Made by a program: the position numbers and the translations under genes. Shown here piece after piece: positions 7,134-15,093 of a DNA stretch of 26,070 bases; within the stretch, counting starts at the first letter, position 1, and the number at the start of each line of letters is the position of its first letter. The notes beneath the pieces are model-generated. The model saw only the letters and a list, made by a program, of their open reading frames with translations, was not told where the DNA came from and made no database searches. Origin of the DNA: a virus. The stretch lies in the IMG/VR virus record IMGVR_UViG_3300013108_000165, positions 1 through 26,070 of that record, one strand, 5' to 3'.

Positions 7134-9439
7134 TGCTGGTAGAAGTTGAAGTTGAGGCCTTGGCGGCGCTGTTTGCGTGCCTTCTTACGGTCGGTAATAT
7201 CCTGCCGGAGCTGTGGAATCTCGTTGATGATCTGGGTACGGGCCTTGTCCCGGTATCGCTTGACCACCTTCTTGATTTCCTCCACACGGGGGTTGCTCTC
7301 GCCCTCAATGTCCTCGGTGTCAAGGCGTTGGTATCTGTCGGACTTGATGAGCTGTCGCAAAGCCTGTCGCATGGTCCTGCCGCCGATCTTGGTGGTGGAA
7401 CTGCGCTCAAGCATCTGGTCGTATGCGGAGCGGCCACCCACCTCGTAGGCTTCAGCCTTGAGGTCGATTCCGCTGGTCTTTACGGAAGGCATGGAGATAC
7501 CCTGCTGGAAACTGGCGAACTCTTCGGCCAGAACCCCGTCACGGACCTTGGAGATGTTGAAGGGGATCAACGTGTTCCAAATCTTGCCGCCGGGGCTGTC
7601 TTGGTAGGACACCTCCTCCCCCATAAAGTTCCTGCGAACGTCAACCTTGTTAGACAGGTACGGAACCTTGGCGAGGATGCTGTCCTGTACGTCACTGATG
7701 TCCTTGAGTTCCCTGTCGAACATCTGGGCCACATCGCGGCCCACGGACGGCACGAAGGAGCCCAGCCCTGAGCGGAAGGCCATTTCCACCTTGTGGTCGC
7801 TGTCTGCGAAGGCGATGTCTACCGCCTGCCGTACACCCGTCATCCAGGTCTTGGAGGTAATGTTTGACGCAATAGCCGCAACTAGGCCCATCGAGATGTC
7901 GCCTGTAGCCTCTAGAATGTCGTCGTCGCTGGAGAAGTTCACGGCGTCCACCATGTCAGCCATGAAGCCGAACATGGCACCCGCCACGGGGTCCAGTCGG
8001 TCGTAGGAGACATAGTTCCCGTTGACCATAATGCTTCGGCGCTGCCAACCGGCCTGCTCCCACATCTTGCGGGTGCGGTGGTCTCTGGGACCAGTCCCGG
8101 TAATGCGCGGGAGCCCGCTGTCGGGGTCCTTGCTGTTGGCTAGGAACACAACCCCAGCGGCTACGGGGACCGCTAGGGTAAGCTCACCGGCTGCCTTGGC
8201 GCGGACAGCGGGGTCTGCGCTCTCCAGACGCTTGGTGAAGTTGAAGATGGCCGCACCAAGCTCACCAGAGTCTCCCCGGAATCGGCGGATCATGGTCTCA
8301 GCCGAGCCGAGAGCCATGCCCATAGTGCGCTCCCATGTAGCGGAGGCGATGTTCGTGGGGGTCTTCACGAAGGGGACGATGAAGCGCATGATCGCGCTGT
8401 TGCTCGTCCAGCCTTGGAGGACCCTGCCGCCAACCTCAATCTGATTCGGCTGGAGGTCGGACGGGTCATCGGTGGCCCTTCGGATGTCCCCGGTAAACGT
8501 GATGTCCTGTCCAGCAACGCGACCAGCATCCAGGGCGTCCAGGGTAGACTCAATGTCCCCTTCGCGGGTGATGTTGAGATCATCGAGGAGTTTTTCGAGG
8601 TTGTCTGGCAGCTCCTGTCCGTGTTTGCGGAGCGCAAAGGCGGTCTGGAGGTTCTGCTTCGTGGTGGCCCGCATGGCGAGGGCGCGATCTGCTTGGTCCA
8701 CCGCAGTCCGCATGGCAAGGTCGGTATCCATACCGGCCTCGATGTGCTTTGCGTACATCATGCCAACGTGCTTGGCGCGGCCCATGATGAGCTTGGAGTG
8801 CGTGTCGCCCCGGTTCAGGAGGTTTCCGGCGAACTGGTTGACCTTGCCGAGGAGTGACAGGCTGCTGGTCAGGAGGTCGTCCCGACCAGAGTTCAGGAGG
8901 AGGAGGGCCTGACGCCCAGCAGCAGACTGGGCCATCGTGGCCTCAATCTTGCTATCTGAGCCCCAGATGTGGTCCCCGTTCTTACCGGCGTAGGCCTTGG
9001 CCCAGTCTTTCAGTTTGCGCTGGTGGTTGAACAGTTCACCAGCCTGAGCCTTGGCTGCGTTGGCGAGCCGAGTAGCGTCCTTCTCGTCCAGCTTGGCGAG
9101 CCACTTACCGGAGATGGCCCCAAGCCCCTCCTCCAAAGTGTTCACCCAAGACATGATGTTCGCGCCGATCACAGAGATGGATTGTGTCTTCCCTGAGAGA
9201 AGCATGGCGTTCAGACGCCACTCGTTGACAATATCGAAGCCCCGCGCGAACACGTTTTTCTGCATGAACTTCGCGGTGGTCGCCAGGCTCTCCTCCCCAC
9301 CGGAGAGGATGTTGTCCCGAATAATAGTCAAATGTCGGTTCACCTCGTCCTTACTGGCCCCCGTTCGGGCCAGCTCTTCGAGGCGGTCGGGCAGCGTTTG
9401 AAAGAGTGCGCTACACTCACCGGCTAGTTTCTTGTTCAT
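7130..9439 (-). CDS. Internal virion protein, C-terminal part of a gp16-like core protein, 769 aa
   Basis: Part of the internal core that is ejected into the cell ahead of DNA. The N-terminal region contains FDIVNEWRLNAMLLSGKTQSI followed by GANIMSW, resembling a segment seen in the second half of the very long gp16-like proteins of marine podoviruses. Long helical regions follow, including TQSIS-type small-residue stretches and VPVAAGVVFLANSKDPDSGLP. The basic C-terminus (DRKKARKQRRQG) is suited to contact DNA. No lytic transglycosylase motif is seen. It starts in an ATGA overlap with the 637-aa gene. Together the two products total 1406 aa, close to T7 gp16 (1318 aa). The assignment rests on position, size and weak motif memory. 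Confidence 0.75.
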   Translation of the reverse strand: MNKKLAGECSALFQTLPDRLEELARTGASKDEVNRHLTIIRDNILSGGEESLATTAKFMQKNVFARGFDIVNEWRLNAMLLSGKTQSISVIGANIMSWVNTLEEGLGAISGKWLAKLDEKDATRLANAAKAQAGELFNHQRKLKDWAKAYAGKNGDHIWGSDSKIEATMAQSAAGRQALLLLNSGRDDLLTSSLSLLGKVNQFAGNLLNRGDTHSKLIMGRAKHVGMMYAKHIEAGMDTDLAMRTAVDQADRALAMRATTKQNLQTAFALRKHGQELPDNLEKLLDDLNITREGDIESTLDALDAGRVAGQDITFTGDIRRATDDPSDLQPNQIEVGGRVLQGWTSNSAIMRFIVPFVKTPTNIASATWERTMGMALGSAETMIRRFRGDSGELGAAIFNFTKRLESADPAVRAKAAGELTLAVPVAAGVVFLANSKDPDSGLPRITGTGPRDHRTRKMWEQAGWQRRSIMVNGNYVSYDRLDPVAGAMFGFMADMVDAVNFSSDDDILEATGDISMGLVAAIASNITSKTWMTGVRQAVDIAFADSDHKVEMAFRSGLGSFVPSVGRDVAQMFDRELKDISDVQDSILAKVPYLSNKVDVRRNFMGEEVSYQDSPGGKIWNTLIPFNISKVRDGVLAEEFASFQQGISMPSVKTSGIDLKAEAYEVGGRSAYDQMLERSSTTKIGGRTMRQALRQLIKSDRYQRLDTEDIEGESNPRVEEIKKVVKRYRDKARTQIINEIPQLRQDITDRKKARKQRRQGLNFNFYQQ

Positions 9440-11349
9440 GGCTTGAGCCCGCAGGCGTCCATTGCTTTGTTAATACGAAGGTCGTCAAGTTCGACTAGAT
9501 CCTCAATATGCGCCCGGAGGCCCGTACCGAAGATCGACTTATGGTCAGTGTAGTGCTGGTGCGTCTCACCGAGGGACCGGAAGAGGTTGGCAAGTTCGTG
9601 GAGTTTGGCCGAGTCCGGCGTGTCTTCATGCTGGAGGAGCTCATCAACCAGCTTGGACGCTTTCTGCGTGTAGTCGTTTGAGATGTGTCCGAGGGCCAGC
9701 ATGTTTGAGACCGACTCCGCAAGCTGCTCTTCACTCTGCTTTCCAATTGCGTGGATCATGGCCTTGCGTTGGCGTCCGTTGAGGTTGCTGTATTTGCCCA
9801 GGAGAGCAATGGTGGCCTCCTGGAGTTCCATCTTGTCCATCTTCGCCCCCCAGTTCTGGGACTTGAAGATGTTCTCGTAAGCCTGGATGAGGTCTTTTGC
9901 GTTCGCAGAGTCTGTCAGCAGACTGCCTCGGGCATCTAGGTTACCAGCGTTGCGGGAGACATCTTCGGGTAGGTCGATGAGCTTGCCGTCAGGGCCTTTG
10001 GCCCTAGGGTTGCTGGGGACATCCGTGCGAGCGGCCATGCGCTTAATGGCAGCGAGAACGTCCTGCCCGGTAACATCCCCAACAAGTCCGAGCTCGTCCA
10101 GAATCGCCTCCTGCACCTCAGCCACCGCGTCATCTGCAACGGCCTGCCGTGTCGTGCCCGGTGCCCGAAGTGTGAACTGCCCCGTGTCGGGGCTGAACTC
10201 CATCTGCGTGCCCTCAGAAAGGTTGGGTCGGGTCTCCTTGGGTGCCTCGCTGGGCGCGTCGGACTCCAGACCGTCTCCCTCTGGGCGGCGCACTTCTGCG
10301 TCGGGGAGATCCACCTCAGCACCGCCTTCGTCCGCAACCCTCGGTCGGGCTGTGCCGTCTACGTCGATAACGTCACCGCGAGCAGTGGCTTCGTCAATGT
10401 GTCGGCGGGCCTCGGCCATATCACCCTCAAGGACTTTACCACCAGAACCCTCCGGCCAACTGAACTCAGTCTGTTCGGCATTGCGGAACTGCTCGTAGGC
10501 TTCCTCCCGCCGGACAGCGGCTTCAGCCATAGAGTCGCCTAGGGCCTTTGTGCCCGCGACGACGGCCTCGTTCGTGCTCTTACCCGCCTTGATGGCCTCC
10601 TTGTAGGCTTTGCGGCTGCGGTGCATACCCATCAGGTAGTCACCCACGATACCCAGGACGGCACCCTCAGCGGCGTTCTTGAGTCGGGCCAAGAACACGC
10701 TGTCATCTTCGTCGTGCCCGATGTAGTCCTCTAGTCCTTCCAGACCTGGGACCTTGACCAACATATCGGCCAGACGCTCCTCGTTCAGTTCGTAGGCGGC
10801 GAAGTCCACGGCGAAGCCCAGGCTGGTGGTCTTCAACAGGCTCTCACCGCGGGCCAGCCAGAGGGCCTTCTTGGTTGCGTTCCCCGTCTTACCGGCGGCT
10901 TCGGCCATCTTAATCGCGGTCTTCACGCTGGGCTCCAGCACGCGGGCCGTCTTAGTTAGGCCAGCGCCTTTGGCGACCTTGCTGGCCGCGCCGAGGGCCT
11001 TGGTGGCACCCGTGTAGGGAATCAAGAACTGGCCCATCAATGCGGCGAACTCGGGCACCGCGTGGGTCATCTCCCTCGGCTTCCAGTCAATGGTGCCGAA
11101 GTCTGTGCCCATCGAGTTGGAGATGGCGGTTCCTAGGTTCCAGATGGAGGTCGCAGCCCCCGCGACGGCGTTGGCGGGAACAAAGGCAGCGTCCAGGGCC
11201 AGGGAGCCCGCCTGTTGTAGCAGGCCAGGCTCGGCTGTCATGGCCTCCTCGGACCGGCGCTGCGCCAGCTCCTGGGTGCTCTTCTCCCAGAAGCGGTTGG
11301 CACCTGAGCGGTCGTACGCTCCTAGGTTGCTGTTGTGAAAGTCATTCAT
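9436..11349 (-). CDS. Internal virion protein, N-terminal/middle part of a gp16-like core protein, 637 aa
   Basis: Probable ejected core protein. Alanine-rich helices dominate residues 40-200. A segment GFAVDFAAYELNEERLADML, then VPGLEGLEDYIGHDEDDSVFLARLKNAAEG, resembles a stretch of long gp16-type proteins (DF-x-x-Y-x-x-x-E-x-R-L-x-x-x-L and D-D-S-x-x-x-R-x-K-N-A-x-E-G). A low-complexity acidic, proline-rich linker lies around residues 290-390. I see no soluble lytic transglycosylase domain, although T7 gp16 carries one at its N-terminus. ATGA overlaps on both sides place it between the gp15-like and gp16b genes, supporting assembly of all three in the core. Confidence 0.75.
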   Translation of the reverse strand: MNDFHNSNLGAYDRSGANRFWEKSTQELAQRRSEEAMTAEPGLLQQAGSLALDAAFVPANAVAGAATSIWNLGTAISNSMGTDFGTIDWKPREMTHAVPEFAALMGQFLIPYTGATKALGAASKVAKGAGLTKTARVLEPSVKTAIKMAEAAGKTGNATKKALWLARGESLLKTTSLGFAVDFAAYELNEERLADMLVKVPGLEGLEDYIGHDEDDSVFLARLKNAAEGAVLGIVGDYLMGMHRSRKAYKEAIKAGKSTNEAVVAGTKALGDSMAEAAVRREEAYEQFRNAEQTEFSWPEGSGGKVLEGDMAEARRHIDEATARGDVIDVDGTARPRVADEGGAEVDLPDAEVRRPEGDGLESDAPSEAPKETRPNLSEGTQMEFSPDTGQFTLRAPGTTRQAVADDAVAEVQEAILDELGLVGDVTGQDVLAAIKRMAARTDVPSNPRAKGPDGKLIDLPEDVSRNAGNLDARGSLLTDSANAKDLIQAYENIFKSQNWGAKMDKMELQEATIALLGKYSNLNGRQRKAMIHAIGKQSEEQLAESVSNMLALGHISNDYTQKASKLVDELLQHEDTPDSAKLHELANLFRSLGETHQHYTDHKSIFGTGLRAHIEDLVELDDLRINKAMDACGLKP

Positions 11350-13997
11350 TGCAGTTTGGGGGGCTGATACGCTTGGCGGATAATGAACTCACGGATAAAT
11401 GCGTCCGTTGGGTTATCCATCCCTGCGTTTCGGCGTAGATGCTCACGCACCTCGGTGTAAACGGTCTCCCGCGTGTACGTCACAGGTCCATCAGGACCCT
11501 CGAAGACACGCTTAAAGTCAGGATTGATCTGCTGCTGATCTGTGAGGATGCCGCTGAAGGCACCTCCCGGTTGGAACTCTTGGAACTTGATGGACATGGC
11601 CTCCTCTTTGCCGCTGGTGCGGGTAGAGACGCGGGCCGACATCTCGCGGAGCGTTTTGAGGTGTTCCACGGCGTCCTTGCGGTAAAGGCTCTCGGCCTCG
11701 CCAGACACACCCTCCAAGTTCTGGATAACTGTGTCGAGAGCGCCGACCATCTCGTTCCGCATCATGGACAGCATACCGCTGTCTCGCGAGATAAGACGCC
11801 ATGCGTCGATAGCCGCTTGCGACTCCTCAGGCGTTCCCTGATAGAGCGACACAAGGGCCTCAGTGCTTTCAACGTAGGAGTTCAGGGCGTCTTGCCCCTC
11901 CCGTCCTAGGCTCCCGGTAAGGCCCTCGGCGGTAAAGCCGGGCAGACCCCGGAGGTTGTCGCGGGTCTCGTAGGCTTCTTTGACGCCGTTGCCGTACCTC
12001 TTCTGCATACCCGAACTGTCGGGGAAGGCCTCTGCGGCCAGGGCGGAAGAGGTGGCGGTGATGTTTTCCCGGCTCACAGAGCCGCCATCTACCACCCAAC
12101 CAACGGGCCGGGGGACCCCGGTGATGTCGTCAACGGCGGGAAGCCCGCCCGTTCCGTACATCTCTCGTCGCAGTAGCGCCTCCTCCACCCTGGGCTCAAG
12201 CTCCGCAGCAATGCGGTCTGAGTAAATCGTGGGGTCCATGACGTTCTCTGCGAACTTCTCGTCGGACAGGATCTCGGAGGCCAAAAGCTGAAGCTCCCGG
12301 TCCACCAAGTTCCGCAGGGAGAGCGCCCGCGCATCGCTGACGTTGCTGGCAAACACCGGGCCGTCGTCGCCTGCAACCACGCTGCGGTCACGTTCTAGGA
12401 TCTTGGCAACCAACTCGGCGCCGACGGGCGCACCGATCTGCAAAACCTGCTTGCGGCCCTGGGGATTAGCCTTGAGGTTCCTGTAGGTGGTGAACACCTG
12501 GTCCTGCAACTCCTCCGGCAGGTTCAAGAGCTCACCCTGGCTGGCGCTGAACTCATCGTCAAGCTGGGTCAAACCCTCGGCCATGTTGAGGCGCGAGATG
12601 ATCCCCGTGGCGGCTTTGGTCTCCTCCTGAACGCGAAGGGTCGAAGCCTGCCGCTCTTGGCCCTGCTCGAAGAGGGTGGACGCCCTCTCGAAGCTGATCT
12701 GTTGTTGCCGCTTCTGACGCGCACGGGAGCCTCTCGTCTCATAAATCTCGCTGAAGCCCAACAGGGCCGTCTTGAGCTGGCTGGGGTCCGTGAGGCCCAG
12801 TTCGTTGGACAGCTCGCGGCGCTCCTGTAGGCCCATGTCGTCCACTTGGTGGAACAAAGACATTGCGTTACGGGCGGCTGCGTCCATAGAGTCCGAGTCG
12901 CCACGCACAGCACCAAAGCGTTCGCCGTTGGTCCACGCAGCCACGGCGGTCTCTGCGCCGCTCATGACCTCGCTGTTCTTGTCCCGCTCACGGAAAGCCC
13001 GCGCCTCGGTCTTCGTAAGGGTGAAGTCCGCCCGAAGTTCCCGAAGGCTGGTCCCGATGTCGGGGAAGTCTTCAAGCACATCCGCCGGGAACGAGTCCTC
13101 GAACGCCGTGAGAAACTCGTCGATGTCGGCGGCGTCCTCTGGGTCGTTCTTGTTCAGGATGTCCTTCGCTGAGTCCAAATAGGCCCTAGCAGCCTCAATA
13201 GAGGACTGCGACATCCGGGGGAGGTCGAGCGGGCTCAGGGCGTCCTTGCGGGTCTTCCAGACACCTTCCAGGAAACTGCCAAGCTCACCGCCGTCTAGCT
13301 GTCCGTTGAGGAACTGATCGAAACCTCCCTGGAACTCTGCGACGACGAGGGAGGCCGCGTGCTGCTCTTGGACACGCTGCGCCTTGCCGTAGGCTTGGTT
13401 CATCCGGTTGGTCAGGGACCGCTCAGTGCGGGGCGTGAACGCAGAGAGGGCGAAGGGGCTGAGGCCGTCCGAGGCTCCGCGGAGGATCTCACGATACGCG
13501 GCCTCGACTTCAGCGACCACTGCATCTCGGTCGTCCTCGATACCGATGCCCGCCAACATATTCTCTGCCGTGGCGTCGAACGCGGCCATTGAGGTCTCCG
13601 CGTCCTGGGCCCGTCCCACACCCTCCAGTTCGTCGTAGGAGAGGCGGAAGGCGGGGTCGGTGAAGGCGTCAAAGCCTCCGTGCTTGCGGATCCGCTTGAG
13701 CACCCGCGATGTGGTGATGCCGGACTCCGCAACCTCCTTCTGGATCTGGGCCTCGCTCTTGCCGTCCGCACGCATGGCGTACACGGCCTGCGCCAGGGGC
13801 TCCAGGGTCTTATCGTCGAACTGCTTGTTCTGCTGGGCCACCCCTGCAAGCGTCTGAGACAGCGAGGACAGGGCAGCACCCGTAGCGGCACCCCGCGAGG
13901 GGGTGGGGCGCATGACGACTTCGGGCGAGAAGGTGTCCACAGGGGTCGCCTGTACGTCCCGTACGCCGAAGCCGAATTCTTGGGGTTTCTTTCTCAT
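11346..13997 (-). CDS. Internal virion protein (T7 gp15-like), 883 aa
   Basis: Probable inner-core protein that is ejected into the periplasm or cytoplasm during genome entry. It is almost wholly helical and rich in Glu, Ala, Gln and Arg. The early segment AATGAALSSLSQTLAGVAQQNKQ (broken here as AATGAALSSL and SQTLAGVAQQ) is typical of the N-terminal region of gp15-type proteins, which often open with a SLxxF/L-xxxL-x helix. It is longer than T7 gp15 (747 aa). No enzymatic motif is visible. It starts with a 1-base overlap (TGATG) on the gp14-like gene and ends in ATGA with the 637-aa gene. The assignment comes mainly from gene order and composition. Confidence 0.78.
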   Translation of the reverse strand: MRKKPQEFGFGVRDVQATPVDTFSPEVVMRPTPSRGAATGAALSSLSQTLAGVAQQNKQFDDKTLEPLAQAVYAMRADGKSEAQIQKEVAESGITTSRVLKRIRKHGGFDAFTDPAFRLSYDELEGVGRAQDAETSMAAFDATAENMLAGIGIEDDRDAVVAEVEAAYREILRGASDGLSPFALSAFTPRTERSLTNRMNQAYGKAQRVQEQHAASLVVAEFQGGFDQFLNGQLDGGELGSFLEGVWKTRKDALSPLDLPRMSQSSIEAARAYLDSAKDILNKNDPEDAADIDEFLTAFEDSFPADVLEDFPDIGTSLRELRADFTLTKTEARAFRERDKNSEVMSGAETAVAAWTNGERFGAVRGDSDSMDAAARNAMSLFHQVDDMGLQERRELSNELGLTDPSQLKTALLGFSEIYETRGSRARQKRQQQISFERASTLFEQGQERQASTLRVQEETKAATGIISRLNMAEGLTQLDDEFSASQGELLNLPEELQDQVFTTYRNLKANPQGRKQVLQIGAPVGAELVAKILERDRSVVAGDDGPVFASNVSDARALSLRNLVDRELQLLASEILSDEKFAENVMDPTIYSDRIAAELEPRVEEALLRREMYGTGGLPAVDDITGVPRPVGWVVDGGSVSRENITATSSALAAEAFPDSSGMQKRYGNGVKEAYETRDNLRGLPGFTAEGLTGSLGREGQDALNSYVESTEALVSLYQGTPEESQAAIDAWRLISRDSGMLSMMRNEMVGALDTVIQNLEGVSGEAESLYRKDAVEHLKTLREMSARVSTRTSGKEEAMSIKFQEFQPGGAFSGILTDQQQINPDFKRVFEGPDGPVTYTRETVYTEVREHLRRNAGMDNPTDAFIREFIIRQAYQPPKLQ

Positions 13998-14626
13998 CAG
14001 ATGAACTCTCGACCGTCCACAGTGGGCGTGGTGACTTGTGCGTAGGTTCCGATGGTCGAAGCACCGAGCTGGAAGAGCTGGCCGAAGATGTCAGGCTGCT
14101 GGGGCTGGTACGAGGACATGGCGGAACGGATGCGGTTAGTGGCTTGTGCGGCGACCTGCTGACGCTGGGCGTCCATCTGGTCTCTCGCACTCTGTAGGTT
14201 CTGCTGCTGGGCGATGATCTGGGACATCTTCTGACGGGCCAGATCGGACTCCAGGGCTTGCACAGAAGCCCCTGAGACGCCCCCTGCGCCCGCCTGTGCC
14301 ACGGTGGCACCACGGGCCTGAGCGGACTGCCTGAGGAGGTTCTGGAGGATCTGGGCGCCCTGCTGGACCCGCTGCTGCTCCTGCTTGTTCAGTTGGGAGA
14401 ACTGGAAGGAGGCGTCCTTGAACGAGGCCTGGGCCGTCTCCTCCCACATACGCTCGGCATACTTCGCCTGCTTGCGCTGGTTGGAGATACCTGAGGCGAT
14501 GTCGAAGAGGCCTCCGGCGATGCCGAGGCCCATAGCGGCCTGACCGAGGCCGAATGAGAAGCCCGACGCGGGGTTGGCCGCGCCTGCGAGGCCGGAGGCC
14601 ATGCCTCCACTCATGGGGAACATCAT
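13997..14626 (-). CDS. Internal virion protein (T7 gp14-like), 209 aa
   Basis: T7 gp14 (196 aa) is ejected and forms the outer-membrane part of the DNA-entry channel. This protein has the same layout. A Gly/Ala-rich hydrophobic segment lies at about residues 24-50 (GLGQAAMGLGIAGGLFDIASG). A long Gln-rich helical coiled-coil region then covers about 55-170 (SQLNKQEQQRVQQGAQILQN split by family-typical small-residue turns, GVSGASVQALESD). It ends with a short tail. The start may be Met1 or Met2; Met1 makes an ATGA overlap with the gp13-like gene. No Shine-Dalgarno sequence is present. Confidence 0.85.
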   Translation of the reverse strand: MMFPMSGGMASGLAGAANPASGFSFGLGQAAMGLGIAGGLFDIASGISNQRKQAKYAERMWEETAQASFKDASFQFSQLNKQEQQRVQQGAQILQNLLRQSAQARGATVAQAGAGGVSGASVQALESDLARQKMSQIIAQQQNLQSARDQMDAQRQQVAAQATNRIRSAMSSYQPQQPDIFGQLFQLGASTIGTYAQVTTPTVDGREFI

Positions 14627-15093
14627 GATCTAATATAGTTGGTGAACAGGGTGCCCGTCCGGTCGGATCGGGTGTTGGCTTTAAATCCAGAGAGCCTCAG
14701 CCAGGAGACCAGCTTGGCGTTGTCGCTCAAGACGGTCGTGCTATACTGGGTGTAGATTTCGTCCAACTTTGGAAGGATAACGCGCCGCCAGGCGCGATTG
14801 AGCGAAGGGTAGTGCTGGTTCCACAGGGACTCCGTGGAGAGCAGCCAGACGTAACCGACGCCTGTTGGGCGGTCCCAGGCACCGTGGCCCCACACCCCGA
14901 GAAGCTCCCCCTCGTCGTCACAGATAGTGAAAGCCTGCTCCGACTCTTCAATGGAGAGCCGGATGGCTTCCGCCGGGTACTTGTCTCCGTCCGAGTAGGC
15001 GTAGGAGATCCAGCGGCGGTCGTTTTCGTGGAGGTTGGGTTCCAGCACATAGGCGTGGTCCCCGTGAGCTTCTTCGAGGTGCAGGGTGGTCAT
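14623..15093 (-). CDS. T7 gp13-like internal virion protein with GNAT fold, 156 aa
   Basis: The residue pattern follows T7 gp13 (138 aa). A central VGYVWLLSTESLW corresponds to the gp13 strand plus turn, a helical block LNRAWRRVILPKLDEIY follows, and near the C-terminus VLSDNAKLVSWLRLSGFKA mirrors the gp13 N-x-x-x-I-R-F-L-x-x-x-G-A segment. This is an acetyltransferase (GNAT)-like fold used for virion assembly rather than proven catalysis. T7 gp13 is needed for incorporation of internal proteins and is lost from mature particles. The place between gp12-like and gp14-like genes, joined by ATGA overlaps on both sides, matches T7 order exactly. Confidence 0.8.
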   Translation of the reverse strand: MTTLHLEEAHGDHAYVLEPNLHENDRRWISYAYSDGDKYPAEAIRLSIEESEQAFTICDDEGELLGVWGHGAWDRPTGVGYVWLLSTESLWNQHYPSLNRAWRRVILPKLDEIYTQYSTTVLSDNAKLVSWLRLSGFKANTRSDRTGTLFTNYIRS

